A stretch of 64,000 nucleotides of DNA from Candidatus Binataceae bacterium. Lineage in GTDB: Bacteria > Desulfobacterota > Binatia > Binatales > Binataceae. The DNA lies in NCBI GenBank assembly GCA_035508495.1, contig DATJMX010000024.1:1-64000 (forward strand), written 5' to 3'. Below are positions 52,036 to 59,786 of the stretch, piece by piece. The notes beneath the pieces were generated by a model. The model saw only the letters and a list, made by a program, of their open reading frames with translations, was not told the origin of the DNA and ran no database searches. The position numbers were made by a program, and so were the translations under genes. The stretch's first letter is position 1, and each line of letters begins with the position of its first letter.

Positions 52036-52264
52036 GATGACGCGTTTTCCTCGCTTCGAGTTTCGCCCGTGAGCGGGCGCTCTGTGCGGTAAATCGCACG
52101 TATCGTGCCGATGCGGTCGGCGTGCATTTTGGTCACGACATGTAGGGATTTCCGTGAGTGGGTATGGAATCGCGCAATTCTTACCGGAAGCAGGGTCGGC
52201 GCGGCCCTTGCTTTCTGCGCCAATTAATCTAGCTTTTCACGGATCGCATCATTGGAGTTCGGAG

Positions 52265-53317
52265 ATGCCTATCGAAGGAGTAACGACGCCAGTCCGTGAG
52301 AACCATCGCTTTGACGAGAAGCGCCTCGAGCGTTACCTCGCGGAGCAAATGCCTCCGCTGCAAGGTCCACTGGTTATCTCGCAGTTTATAAGCGGGCAGT
52401 CGAATCCCACGTTCCTGCTCGAGGCTGGTGACGCGCGCCTCGTGATGCGCAAGAAGCCGAGTGGCACGCTGATGCAATCGGCGCATCAGGTCGAGCGCGA
52501 GTATCGAATCATCCGCGCGCTCGCTCCGACTGATGTGCCTGTCCCGCGTGCCCATCTGCTTTGCGAAGACACCGGAGTGATCGGCACGCCGTTCTTCATC
52601 ATGGAATATGTCCCGGGCCGGATCATGACCGACCCGCTGCTGCCAGGGCTTACGCGCGACGAGCGCGCCGCGGTCTTCGATTCGATGAACGATACGATGG
52701 CGCGGCTGCACAAGGTCGATTATCTCGCGGTCGGGCTCGAAGGCTTCGGCCGCCCGGAGGGATATATCGCGCGGCAAGTTGCGCGCTGGACCAGGCAATA
52801 CCGCGCCGCCGAGATGGATCCGATTCCCGAGATGGATCGGCTCATCGAATGGATGGAGCAGCACATCCCGAAGGAAGACGAGACCAGCATTGCGCATGGC
52901 GATTTCCGCCTCGGCAACCTGATCCTGCATCCGACCGAGCCGCGGGTCATCGCCGTGCTTGACTGGGAGTTATCGACGATCGGCCATCCGCTCGCGGACC
53001 TCGCCTGGAACTGCCTCGGCTACCATTACCCGCCCGGCATGGACGACGGCGCGGGTTACGCCGACAAGGATCTCAAAGCGCTCGGTATTCCGGCCGAAGA
53101 GGATTACCTGGCCGCGTATTGCCGGCGCACCGGGCGCGCCAACGTCAAGGACTTTCAGTTCTTCATCGCGTTCGCGTTCTTTCGCTCAGCGTCGATCGCG
53201 CAGGGCATCGCGTGGCGCGCCAAGCAGGGCAACGCGAGCGGCCCCGATGCTGAGGAACGGGGCCGCCGCGCCGCGATCAGTGCGCAAATCGGATGGTCGA
53301 TCGCGCAGCAACTCTGA
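52265..53317 (+). CDS. APH-family phosphotransferase
   Basis: 350 residues from the ATG at 52265, chosen because a GGAG site lies about eight bases upstream; the frame itself begins at 52154. The nucleotide-binding K63 is in MRKKP, and the Brenner motif is intact, HGDFRLGN (H211, D213, N218), with DWE (D233) for metal. The family phosphorylates small molecules such as choline, aminoglycosides or 4-hydroxyacyl-CoA (ACAD10/11 type). The catabolic context fits the last, but this is inference. It is convergent with the next gene, the stop and start of the opposite genes being adjacent. Confidence 0.9.
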   Translation: MPIEGVTTPVRENHRFDEKRLERYLAEQMPPLQGPLVISQFISGQSNPTFLLEAGDARLVMRKKPSGTLMQSAHQVEREYRIIRALAPTDVPVPRAHLLCEDTGVIGTPFFIMEYVPGRIMTDPLLPGLTRDERAAVFDSMNDTMARLHKVDYLAVGLEGFGRPEGYIARQVARWTRQYRAAEMDPIPEMDRLIEWMEQHIPKEDETSIAHGDFRLGNLILHPTEPRVIAVLDWELSTIGHPLADLAWNCLGYHYPPGMDDGAGYADKDLKALGIPAEEDYLAAYCRRTGRANVKDFQFFIAFAFFRSASIAQGIAWRAKQGNASGPDAEERGRRAAISAQIGWSIAQQL

Positions 53318-53872
53318 TTACTTCTTCGCGCCGGGCAGGTAATCGTCGAGCGGCACGCCGCAACTGTTGAGCGCCCACGAGACGAGATTGTACTGACCGA
53401 TAGTGAACACGACGTCCATCATCTGTTGAGTGTTGTAGCGCTCGCTCAGCGTCTTCCAGGTCTCATCGGAAACGACCGAATTCTCGAACAGATCGTCGGC
53501 CGCCTGCAGCAGCGCCGTGTCGTGCTTGTTCCATCCAGCCTTGGGCCCTTTGCCGATGCGCTCGATCTCTTCGTCGGTAATCCCGCCCTGCTTGGCGATG
53601 CGCACGTGCTGTTCCCATTCGTAGGCCGCCTGGTTGAGCCATCCGATACGCAGGATGATCATCTCGCGGTCGCGCACGTTGAGCGTCTGGTTGTCCGACA
53701 GGATGTAGGTCGCGAAGCGCGACCATGCGCGGGCGAGTTTCGGATGATTCATCAGCACGCGAAAGATATTGATGACCTTGCCGTTAACCTGGGTCCGCTC
53801 GGCCATCTCGCGATCTTCGGTGCTGAGCTTGGCGAGGTCGACGAATTGTACGCGCTGCGTTCTGGAAATCAT
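53318..53872 (-). CDS. carboxymuconolactone decarboxylase-like protein
   Basis: 184 residues of the CMD/AhpD-like all-helical family. The ILRIGWLNQAAYEWEQHVRIAK helix is the usual core. It does not contain the CxxC of AhpD-type peroxidase partners, only YEWEQH, so a redox role is unlikely and a lactone or decarboxylase-like role is preferred. GGAGG stands about eight bases upstream of the ATG. It is convergent with the phosphotransferase gene. Substrate unknown. Confidence 0.82.
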   Translation of the reverse strand: MISRTQRVQFVDLAKLSTEDREMAERTQVNGKVINIFRVLMNHPKLARAWSRFATYILSDNQTLNVRDREMIILRIGWLNQAAYEWEQHVRIAKQGGITDEEIERIGKGPKAGWNKHDTALLQAADDLFENSVVSDETWKTLSERYNTQQMMDVVFTIGQYNLVSWALNSCGVPLDDYLPGAKK

Positions 53873-53983
53873 TTTGATGCCTCCGAGCCGGTTGGGAGAT
53901 TTGCGACTACATCTACTTCAGCGCGTGAATTTTCTCCACGATCGCGGATTGACGCGTGCGTGGCCTGCGCCTAAGTACCATCC

Positions 53984-54442
53984 ATGAGTTCACCATCGAC
54001 GATGGCATCGGCGGGCGCTTTTTCCCAGGCGCAAAGCGCGGGCGATCTCGTGATCACGAGCCCGGCGATCGGAATCGCGGCGCGAATCCTCTTCTCGCTC
54101 ATCTTCGTGTTATCAGGCATCACCCATTTCACGACCATGAGTGACTACGTGAACCTGATGGATCCGGCGATTCCGTTCCGCGCCTTCTGGGTGATGATCT
54201 CGGGCGTCGTCGAGCTGGTCGGTGCTTTGATGATCCTTTTCAATTACAAGCCGCGCCTTGGCGCGTGGCTGATAGTGCTCTTCCTGGTGCCCGTGACGTT
54301 CGTCGTGCACGGGCTGAATATCCTCACGCTCAAGGACCCGCTGATGCGTACGATCAACGTCTCGATGCTGCTGAAGGGGTTCGCGATGATCGGCGGCGCG
54401 CTTTTCATCACGCAGTCCGGCGTTAAAGCCTCGCGCGATTAA
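53984..54442 (+). CDS. DoxX-family membrane protein
   Basis: 152 residues with four predicted membrane helices. The family signature is seen in ARILFSLIFVLSGITHFTTM and VELVGALMILFNYKPRLGA. DoxX members are small quinol- or thiosulfate-related membrane proteins with poorly defined roles. It is followed two bases later by the MBL gene, so the two are translationally coupled. The N-terminal Ser/Ala-rich 27 residues are unusual for the family. Confidence 0.8.
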   Translation: MSSPSTMASAGAFSQAQSAGDLVITSPAIGIAARILFSLIFVLSGITHFTTMSDYVNLMDPAIPFRAFWVMISGVVELVGALMILFNYKPRLGAWLIVLFLVPVTFVVHGLNILTLKDPLMRTINVSMLLKGFAMIGGALFITQSGVKASRD

Positions 54443-54446
54443 GGTG

Positions 54447-55376
54447 ATGCGACGCTTCCTGAAGATTGCCGCAATCGCGATCGGCAGTGCAATCGTAGTC
54501 GTCGCGATCGCGCTTGCGTTTCTGCTGCAGGGGCCGCCGATACCGGATCACTCGGATTATCAAATCGATCTCGCGACGCTGCGAAAGCTCGCCGACCAGG
54601 ATTCCGGCGCCAAGCCCGTGAAAGTCAATGCCGCCGTGATCGCGCAGGGAAATCCACCCGCGGCGATGTTCCTCGGCGGTATCCGCTTCGACCGGTATCA
54701 CATGGTATTTCCCTCGTACCAGGTGCTTTATCCGGACGGCACGATGGTGATCGTCGACGCGCCGCCGGGACGCGATTTCTTCGAAAAGTCATTTCCCGGG
54801 CGGTTCGACGAGGAGCAGTACAAGGCCGATCAGGATGCGCTCATGCATGCGCGGGCGATCGTGATCACCCATGAGCACGCCGATCATATGAAGGGCATCG
54901 CGGAATCACCGGCTCTGCCCGCCTTCGCCGACCATCTGATGCTATCGCGCGAGCAGCGCGATGATGACAAGTGGATGAAGGCGAGTAATTTTCCCGAGGA
55001 CGTCCGCAGCAAGCTGCATCCGATCGATTACGATCACTACTATGCGCTCGCGCCGGGCGTGGTTCTGATCAAGGCCCCGGGGCATACTCCAGGTAGTCAG
55101 ATTGTTTACGTCCGCCTCGCCGACAACTCCGAGTATCTACTGATTGGCGACGTCGCGTGGTCCATGGAACAGGTCAGCACACCCAGGTGCCGGCCGCGCC
55201 TCGCGGAGCTGGGCATGGGCGAAAACGCTCAGCAGGTGACCTCGGAGTTGCGCACGCTGCACGACCTCGCCGCGGCAAATCCTGACCTGCACATCGTCGT
55301 GTCGCACGACGCGAAGCGACTGGCTGACTACGAAAGCAAAGGCCAAATCGGAAGCACCTTCGGCTCGGCGCATTGA
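54447..55376 (+). CDS. membrane-anchored metallo-beta-lactamase-fold hydrolase
   Basis: About 309 residues. An N-terminal hydrophobic helix (AIAIGSAIVVVAIALAFLL) anchors the protein in the membrane. The metal site is THEHADH (H142, H144, D146, H147), with HTPGSQ and GDVAW further on. The active-site layout matches the MBL superfamily of esterases and lactonases; the substrate is unknown. Start choice is between GTG 54444 and ATG 54447. It overlaps functionally with the DoxX gene and converges on the L,D-transpeptidase gene, with two bases between the stops. Confidence 0.83.
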   Translation: MRRFLKIAAIAIGSAIVVVAIALAFLLQGPPIPDHSDYQIDLATLRKLADQDSGAKPVKVNAAVIAQGNPPAAMFLGGIRFDRYHMVFPSYQVLYPDGTMVIVDAPPGRDFFEKSFPGRFDEEQYKADQDALMHARAIVITHEHADHMKGIAESPALPAFADHLMLSREQRDDDKWMKASNFPEDVRSKLHPIDYDHYYALAPGVVLIKAPGHTPGSQIVYVRLADNSEYLLIGDVAWSMEQVSTPRCRPRLAELGMGENAQQVTSELRTLHDLAAANPDLHIVVSHDAKRLADYESKGQIGSTFGSAH

Positions 55377-55377
55377 C

Positions 55378-57090
55378 CTAACCCTTGGGCGGATAACCGG
55401 TCGCCAACAATTCCTTCAGCCGTTTGTCGTAGCCATAGATGTCGTCGAAGAATTTCACTTCGCCATCGGGCTCGACCACGGCGGTGCTGTAGAGAATGAG
55501 CACCGGAATCGGCTTGGTCAGATTGACGCGCACAGTCTCATCGCCGGCGAGCGTCTCTTTGATGCGATTCGGGTCCCATCCCGGCTGATCGCGCAGCACC
55601 CAGTCGGCCAGCGCCTCGGGATTCTCGACCCGGATACATCCGTGGCTGAAATCGCGCCGGGCGTGCGAGAACAAACTTTGGGCCGGAGTCCCGTGCAGGT
55701 AGACGTCGTAGTCGTTGGGAAAAATGAACTTTATCGGTCCGAGCGCATTCTTGTCGCCGGGCTTCTGGCGCACGCGATAGCGGCCCGAGCGCAGTCCCTG
55801 CAACACATCGTCGCTGATCGAGTCGTCGGTCACGACATTGTCGCTATCGTCTACCACTTCGAAATCGTTGTCGGCAACGTAGTCGCGATTGCGTGAGATC
55901 TTGCCGACGATCTCGCCGTGCAGAATCGAAGGCGGTACATCCCAGTAGGGATGGAAAATCACCCACTTCATATAGTCAGCAAACACCGGCGTCTGTTTGC
56001 CGTAGGCTTTGCCGACGATGACGCGCATCTTCAGAAACGGCGCTGGCTGTTTGCGCATCGTGCGCAGCATGAACTCCGGAATATTGATGAGAATCGGAGG
56101 ATCAGGAAAGCTCGTCGGAATCCAGCGATAGCGCTCAAGGGTGAGTTGCAACTGCTCAACGCGATAACTCAGCGGACGGTTAAGCTCGGTGACGGTTCCC
56201 TTGCCGAGGATGCCGTCGGGCTCCAGCCCCAGGCGATCCTGGAAGTGCTTCACCCCGTCAACGATCGGACCTTTGTATTGCGTCTGGGTCGCCGGGATAT
56301 CGGTGTCAGCGGGCAGATCACCTAACTGCTTGAGGCGCGCCGCGAGATCGGCGATCGCCGGATACTGATTCCCCGGATGTATCGACTTGTCGGGGACAGC
56401 AAGCGGCTTGGTGTCGCCCGCCGCGGCCATCTTGAGATAAGTCGCGAGCGCGCCCTCGGCGCGCTTGTAGCCAGCGTACGGCGGTTCAACGCTCTGGATT
56501 GCGGCGTCCATATTTGCCGAAGGCAGAATCAGGGTCCGGATCGCGGCGGGGAGATCGAAATGGGCGGCGTTGGAATCGAGGCCGATCTTGAGAATGCGCG
56601 GATCGACACGGCCGTCGTGGAGATCGGAAACGAGGCGCATCGCGCTCACGGTCATCGCCAGGTCGAAATCATCTAGCTCGTCGGGCGAAGGCGGCGGCGA
56701 CGACGACTGAACCTTGGCCATGCGCGCGTCCCATCGCGCCGCATCGTAGTCCTCGGGATTGAGACCTTCATCCGATGCGTTCTTGAACTCGGCGATCATT
56801 GCCGCCGCCTGCGGAATCGGCTTGCCGCTCACGGTCCATGCGGGTTGGTAATTGCCGGCATCGTAGAAGGAGAGCACTTGCGGCTTGATGTTGCTGAAAT
56901 CGGGCCAGCGCAGATCGCTGAGCGTGCCGGCATTGGCCATCGCGCGAAGTTGGATCTGCTGCGGCGTCATCGGCGGCGCGGGTGAAGAAGCGGCTGAAGG
57001 CGACGCGGCACTCGCGTTGCGGAGCTGACAAATTGCCACGCTCAGGGTCACAACAAATGCACAAGCCGAAAATCTGGCAAATCGTCTCAT
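55378..57090 (-). CDS. L,D-transpeptidase (YcbB/ErfK type)
   Basis: 570 residues from the ATG at 57090, which has a GGGGAG site; a GTG at 57105 is an alternative. A signal peptide is at the N-terminus (FSACAFVVTLSVAICQLRNA). A YcbB-type scaffold follows (about 60-230), then a peptidoglycan-binding helical domain (GVKHFQDRLGLEPDGILGKGT) and the catalytic L,D-transpeptidase domain with SHGCIRV (H483, C485). It makes 3-3 cross-links or attaches lipoprotein to peptidoglycan in the periplasm. It converges on the MBL gene. Confidence 0.92.
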   Translation of the reverse strand: MRRFARFSACAFVVTLSVAICQLRNASAASPSAASSPAPPMTPQQIQLRAMANAGTLSDLRWPDFSNIKPQVLSFYDAGNYQPAWTVSGKPIPQAAAMIAEFKNASDEGLNPEDYDAARWDARMAKVQSSSPPPSPDELDDFDLAMTVSAMRLVSDLHDGRVDPRILKIGLDSNAAHFDLPAAIRTLILPSANMDAAIQSVEPPYAGYKRAEGALATYLKMAAAGDTKPLAVPDKSIHPGNQYPAIADLAARLKQLGDLPADTDIPATQTQYKGPIVDGVKHFQDRLGLEPDGILGKGTVTELNRPLSYRVEQLQLTLERYRWIPTSFPDPPILINIPEFMLRTMRKQPAPFLKMRVIVGKAYGKQTPVFADYMKWVIFHPYWDVPPSILHGEIVGKISRNRDYVADNDFEVVDDSDNVVTDDSISDDVLQGLRSGRYRVRQKPGDKNALGPIKFIFPNDYDVYLHGTPAQSLFSHARRDFSHGCIRVENPEALADWVLRDQPGWDPNRIKETLAGDETVRVNLTKPIPVLILYSTAVVEPDGEVKFFDDIYGYDKRLKELLATGYPPKG

Positions 57091-57225
57091 CGGATGACTC
57101 CCCACGAATCCACAATCGGCGGCGACAATCGAAAGCGCACGCGCGTCTCCTCGGTGGCGCAGGCTAGCTTGAACAAAGGCAAACTCGACGATCGGAGCTG
57201 AATCCTGAAACTTGAAAGTGGGACG

Positions 57226-57450
57226 CTAAATCTGCTCGCCCTGCTTGAAAACCTTCCAGGCGCATTCGTAGCAGAAGGGCAGTACCTCGAGATCATCGGC
57301 CTCGTTGCGTAAGACCAGCAGCACCCCGCCCATCCGCTCGGTGTCCTGCATAGCGCATCGACCACATCGTTGGCCGGCGAGCCAGCGCCTGACGACCCGG
57401 GCCTCGCTCGGTCGCGCGTTCCCGCGGCTGTTTGTAGATGCTCTGCCCAT
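57226..57450 (-). CDS. small zinc-ribbon protein
   Basis: 74 residues from the ATG at 57450; a longer frame extends to 57495. Four cysteines in two pairs (C29-x2-C32 and C60-x2-C63) predict a zinc ribbon. No ribosome site is obvious. The family is unknown to me. It is transcribed in the same direction as the L,D-transpeptidase gene, about 135 bases away. Confidence 0.5.
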   Translation of the reverse strand: MGRASTNSRGNARPSEARVVRRWLAGQRCGRCAMQDTERMGGVLLVLRNEADDLEVLPFCYECAWKVFKQGEQI

Positions 57451-57764
57451 CTTTAGTACGCCAGAATGCTGATCGGCGGCAGAAAAGCGTCTCACTAAGA
57501 AAGCTGAAAGGCAAACCGTAATAGGCGAGTTACGATTTGTCAGGGTAATGCCGGCGATCGGATAATTTTGACCCTTTAAGAACAGGTAGAGCAGGGTATT
57601 ATGACATTCATTCGCCCAATTGCCGTTTTAAGCCAACAACTACGGGCTTTAACGGCAGTTCAGTTTCATTTCGCAATCGCGCATGCTATTCCATGTTTCC
57701 CTATTGCTACTTTCGACGCCTTGTGGTTTTCTCTACTAAACGTAGAGCGTTCTAGGCCGTATCT
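57451..57764. other. intergenic region with a long hairpin
   Basis: About 314 bases between the leftward zinc-ribbon gene and the first HTH gene. It contains the inverted repeat described separately (57618-57660) and an AT-rich stretch from 57520, probably with promoters of both flanking genes. Frames inside it show no family signature. Confidence 0.4.
57618..57660. repeat. inverted repeat upstream of the HTH gene
   Basis: AATTGCCGTTTTAAGCC (57618-57634) and GGCTTTAACGGCAGTT (57645-57660) form imperfect arms (one mismatch and one indel) around a ten-base loop, about 105 bases before the first HTH start. It might be a leader hairpin or operator pair for the HTH protein (inference). Confidence 0.55.
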
Positions 57765-58016
57765 ATGGCAACAATCAGTCGCCGCAAGGGAAGTGCGCCC
57801 CAAGACAAGCAACCGGTGGTTATCGATCGCGACACCGAAATCATCACGATGGCCGAGCTGGCTGCCTATCTGAATTGCCACGAGGCCACCATCCGCCGAC
57901 TGCTGCAGAAGGGCGAGATTCCCGGTTTCAAGCTGGGTAGCGATTGGCGTTTCAACTTGCGCTCGATCGAGGAATGGCGCAAGAAACGCATGACGAATAA
58001 GGCAGCCAAACCCTGA
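57765..58016 (+). CDS. excisionase-type HTH DNA-binding protein 1
   Basis: 83 residues. The core LAAYLNCHEATIRRLLQKGE with IPGFKLGSDWRF is the HTH_17 (excisionase/MerR-like) motif, which binds DNA as a short winged helix. A basic N-terminal tail precedes it. It is close in sequence to the next gene. Such proteins act as excisionases, BldC-like regulators or plasmid partition helpers; no integrase is present here, so a chromosomal regulator is more likely. The start is clear, following the AT-rich leader. Confidence 0.83.
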   Translation: MATISRRKGSAPQDKQPVVIDRDTEIITMAELAAYLNCHEATIRRLLQKGEIPGFKLGSDWRFNLRSIEEWRKKRMTNKAAKP

Positions 58017-58160
58017 CTGCGTAAGGTCCTCGCGCGACCGTTATCTTTCGGTAAGCGCGCGCTAGCTTACAGTTTGGTAGAATTGCCTTCACAATGTCGT
58101 TTCTGCTAGGGTCGGCGCATTGAGTTTGGCTCGTGCCCGCCCTGAAGGAGGATCGGACCC

Positions 58161-58409
58161 ATGGATTTGACCAATCAGGTCCTTACCGTCCGGCAGCTAG
58201 CAGATTACCTGCATTGCCACACATCTACGATCTATCGCCTGCTGCGCGAGAATGGCCTACCCGGTTTCAAGCTCGGCAAGTCGTATCGCTTCGTGCTGTC
58301 CGATATCGAAACCTGGGTGCACGATCTCGAGCGGTCGCCGGCGGCGCGCCCGGCAGATATCCCTGCGCCCCGCACCCGGGCCCGCACCGCAGTTCGCGCC
58401 GCGAAGTAG
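58161..58409 (+). CDS. excisionase-type HTH DNA-binding protein 2
   Basis: 82 residues with the same HTH_17 core (LADYLHCHTSTIYRLLREN, then LPGFKLGKSYRF) as the gene upstream. A good AAGGAGG site precedes the ATG. The C-terminus is an Ala/Arg/Pro-rich tail (ARPADIPAPRTRARTAVRAA), the first protein having a short Lys-rich tail instead. The tandem arrangement suggests duplication, and the proteins may dimerise or bind neighbouring sites. Confidence 0.83.
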   Translation: MDLTNQVLTVRQLADYLHCHTSTIYRLLRENGLPGFKLGKSYRFVLSDIETWVHDLERSPAARPADIPAPRTRARTAVRAAK

Positions 58410-58442
58410 GATTCTGCTCCTGACTTCGGATTTCTCCGGATC

Positions 58443-58468
58443 GGCAGGCGCGAAGCGATGCGCCTGCC
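58443..58468 (+). terminator. hairpin after the second HTH gene
   Basis: A perfect nine-base-pair stem (GGCAGGCGC with GCGCCTGCC) and an eight-base loop, 34 bases after the HTH stop. No T run follows, so it is at best a weak terminator or an RNA-protecting hairpin. Confidence 0.35.
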
Positions 58469-58671
58469 ATCCCAATGCCCGAGGGCCGCAACTCGTCTAG
58501 TCGGATCGAGCCGCTGTCCAGTTTGGCCCGGGCATCGGAGGCCGTCTCTTTGCGGACCGCGCTGGACATGAACATCCTCGGATCGAGGAGCGCGAGAAAA
58601 AACCTTGGCACTATCCTCTGGTGCGCCTAGGCTGTCCGGCGCGCGACCCGGCGCCCAAGGAGCGATGTCCA

Positions 58672-59475
58672 ATGCCTGGCGAGTTTCCGTACACGAAGAT
58701 TCTCTGCCCAATCGACTTTGATCATGACTCGACCGCCGTCCTCAAAACGATCGAAAGCCTCGCCCGCTTGGGCGATTGCACGATCGTCCTTCTGAATGTC
58801 GCTCCCATCGTTGTCCATGGCGGAGGTTTCGCCGACGTCAACAAGGCACAGGTCGATTTCGCGAACTCACGCCTCGAAGAAATCGCGCGCAAGCATCTGG
58901 CGGGCTTGCGCTTCGAAACCATGGCGCCGGCGGGCGATCCTGCAAATGAGATCCTGAAAGCCGCGACCGAGGCCAGGATCGATCTGATCGTGATGGCCAA
59001 ACATGGGCACAAGGGTCTCGCACATCTGATCATCGGCAGCGTGGCCGAGAAGGTTATTCGCCAGGCGCCGTGCCCGGTCCTCGCCGTTCCTGCCGGCAAA
59101 TTCGATCCAAAGAAGACGGTCGACGTCTGGATGACACGTCATCCTGTCACGGCCGCCGCGGATGAGACGCTCGAGTCGATCCAGACCAAGATGGAGCACG
59201 GCGGTTTTCGCTCCATTCCGATTGTCACCGACGGCAAACCGATCGGCATCATCACCGATCGCGACCTTCGTCTGTTCGCCGGCAAGCACAAGGACGTGCT
59301 CGCGCGCGATGCCATGAGTGAGGCGCTCGTGACGGTAACTCCCGCAACATCGCTCAAAGAAGCCGCGCGCATTCTCAAAGAGCACAAGATCGATTGCCTG
59401 CCGGTGGTCACCGATGATGGCGGGCTCGCAGGTATCATCACGACTACTGACGTTATGAGCGCGGTCGAATCGTGA
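58672..59475 (+). CDS. universal stress protein fused to a CBS pair
   Basis: 267 residues from the ATG at 58672 with an AAGGAG site. Residues about 5-142 are a UspA domain; the ATP-binding loop is KHGHKGLAHLIIGSVAEKV. Residues about 150-265 are two CBS motifs (TRHPVTAAADETL, then DAMSEALVTVTPATSL). The fusion should sense adenine nucleotides and act as a signalling or energy-state adaptor in the cytoplasm. It lies 262 bases after the second HTH gene, and a long terminator-like hairpin follows. Confidence 0.9.
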   Translation: MPGEFPYTKILCPIDFDHDSTAVLKTIESLARLGDCTIVLLNVAPIVVHGGGFADVNKAQVDFANSRLEEIARKHLAGLRFETMAPAGDPANEILKAATEARIDLIVMAKHGHKGLAHLIIGSVAEKVIRQAPCPVLAVPAGKFDPKKTVDVWMTRHPVTAAADETLESIQTKMEHGGFRSIPIVTDGKPIGIITDRDLRLFAGKHKDVLARDAMSEALVTVTPATSLKEAARILKEHKIDCLPVVTDDGGLAGIITTTDVMSAVES

Positions 59476-59786
59476 CCATCGTTGGTCAAGCGCTGACGCG
59501 AGACCGCTCCTGCCGCATGTAACGGAATCAAACAGCGCGTCTCAAATCTGACGCATACAGTGACAGGCGCGCGCCGCAAATAGGCGCGCGCCTCGTTCGT
59601 CCCAAATCATCGCTAACCGTCTTTCTTTCGCTGACCGCGCGGAGCTCCCGAGCAACCGCCGCCCGCGCACGGTGGCATTCTCATTGCTCCCTCCTCTTTC
59701 GCGGGGCTCGGCCTGAACAGCGACGCGCTTGCGAAGCGATGATCGCGTCAGTCGCGATTCCTCAAAGACCAAACAGCGAGGGGACT
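59476..59786. other. intergenic region before cheA
   Basis: About 310 bases between the USP-CBS gene and cheA. It contains the strong GC-rich hairpin described separately at 59565-59593. No convincing gene is seen. The promoter of the chemotaxis operon should lie in the second half. Confidence 0.4.
59565..59593 (+). terminator. long perfect GC hairpin after the USP-CBS gene
   Basis: AGGCGCGCGCC and GGCGCGCGCCT form a perfect 11-base-pair stem with a seven-base loop GCAAATA. It lies about 90 bases after the stop. The sequence after it is not T-rich, so it may work with Rho or as a barrier rather than as a classical terminator. Confidence 0.55.

Noticed and set aside
51674..52072. Val-rich rightward frame opposite the mini-lipoproteins
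   Set aside because: It is the complement of Thr/Pro repeat codons; the leftward frames have lipoboxes and duplicated signal peptides.
57765..58409. Prophage or integrative element suggested by two excisionase-like genes
   Set aside because: No integrase, recombinase, attachment repeat or phage gene is seen nearby.
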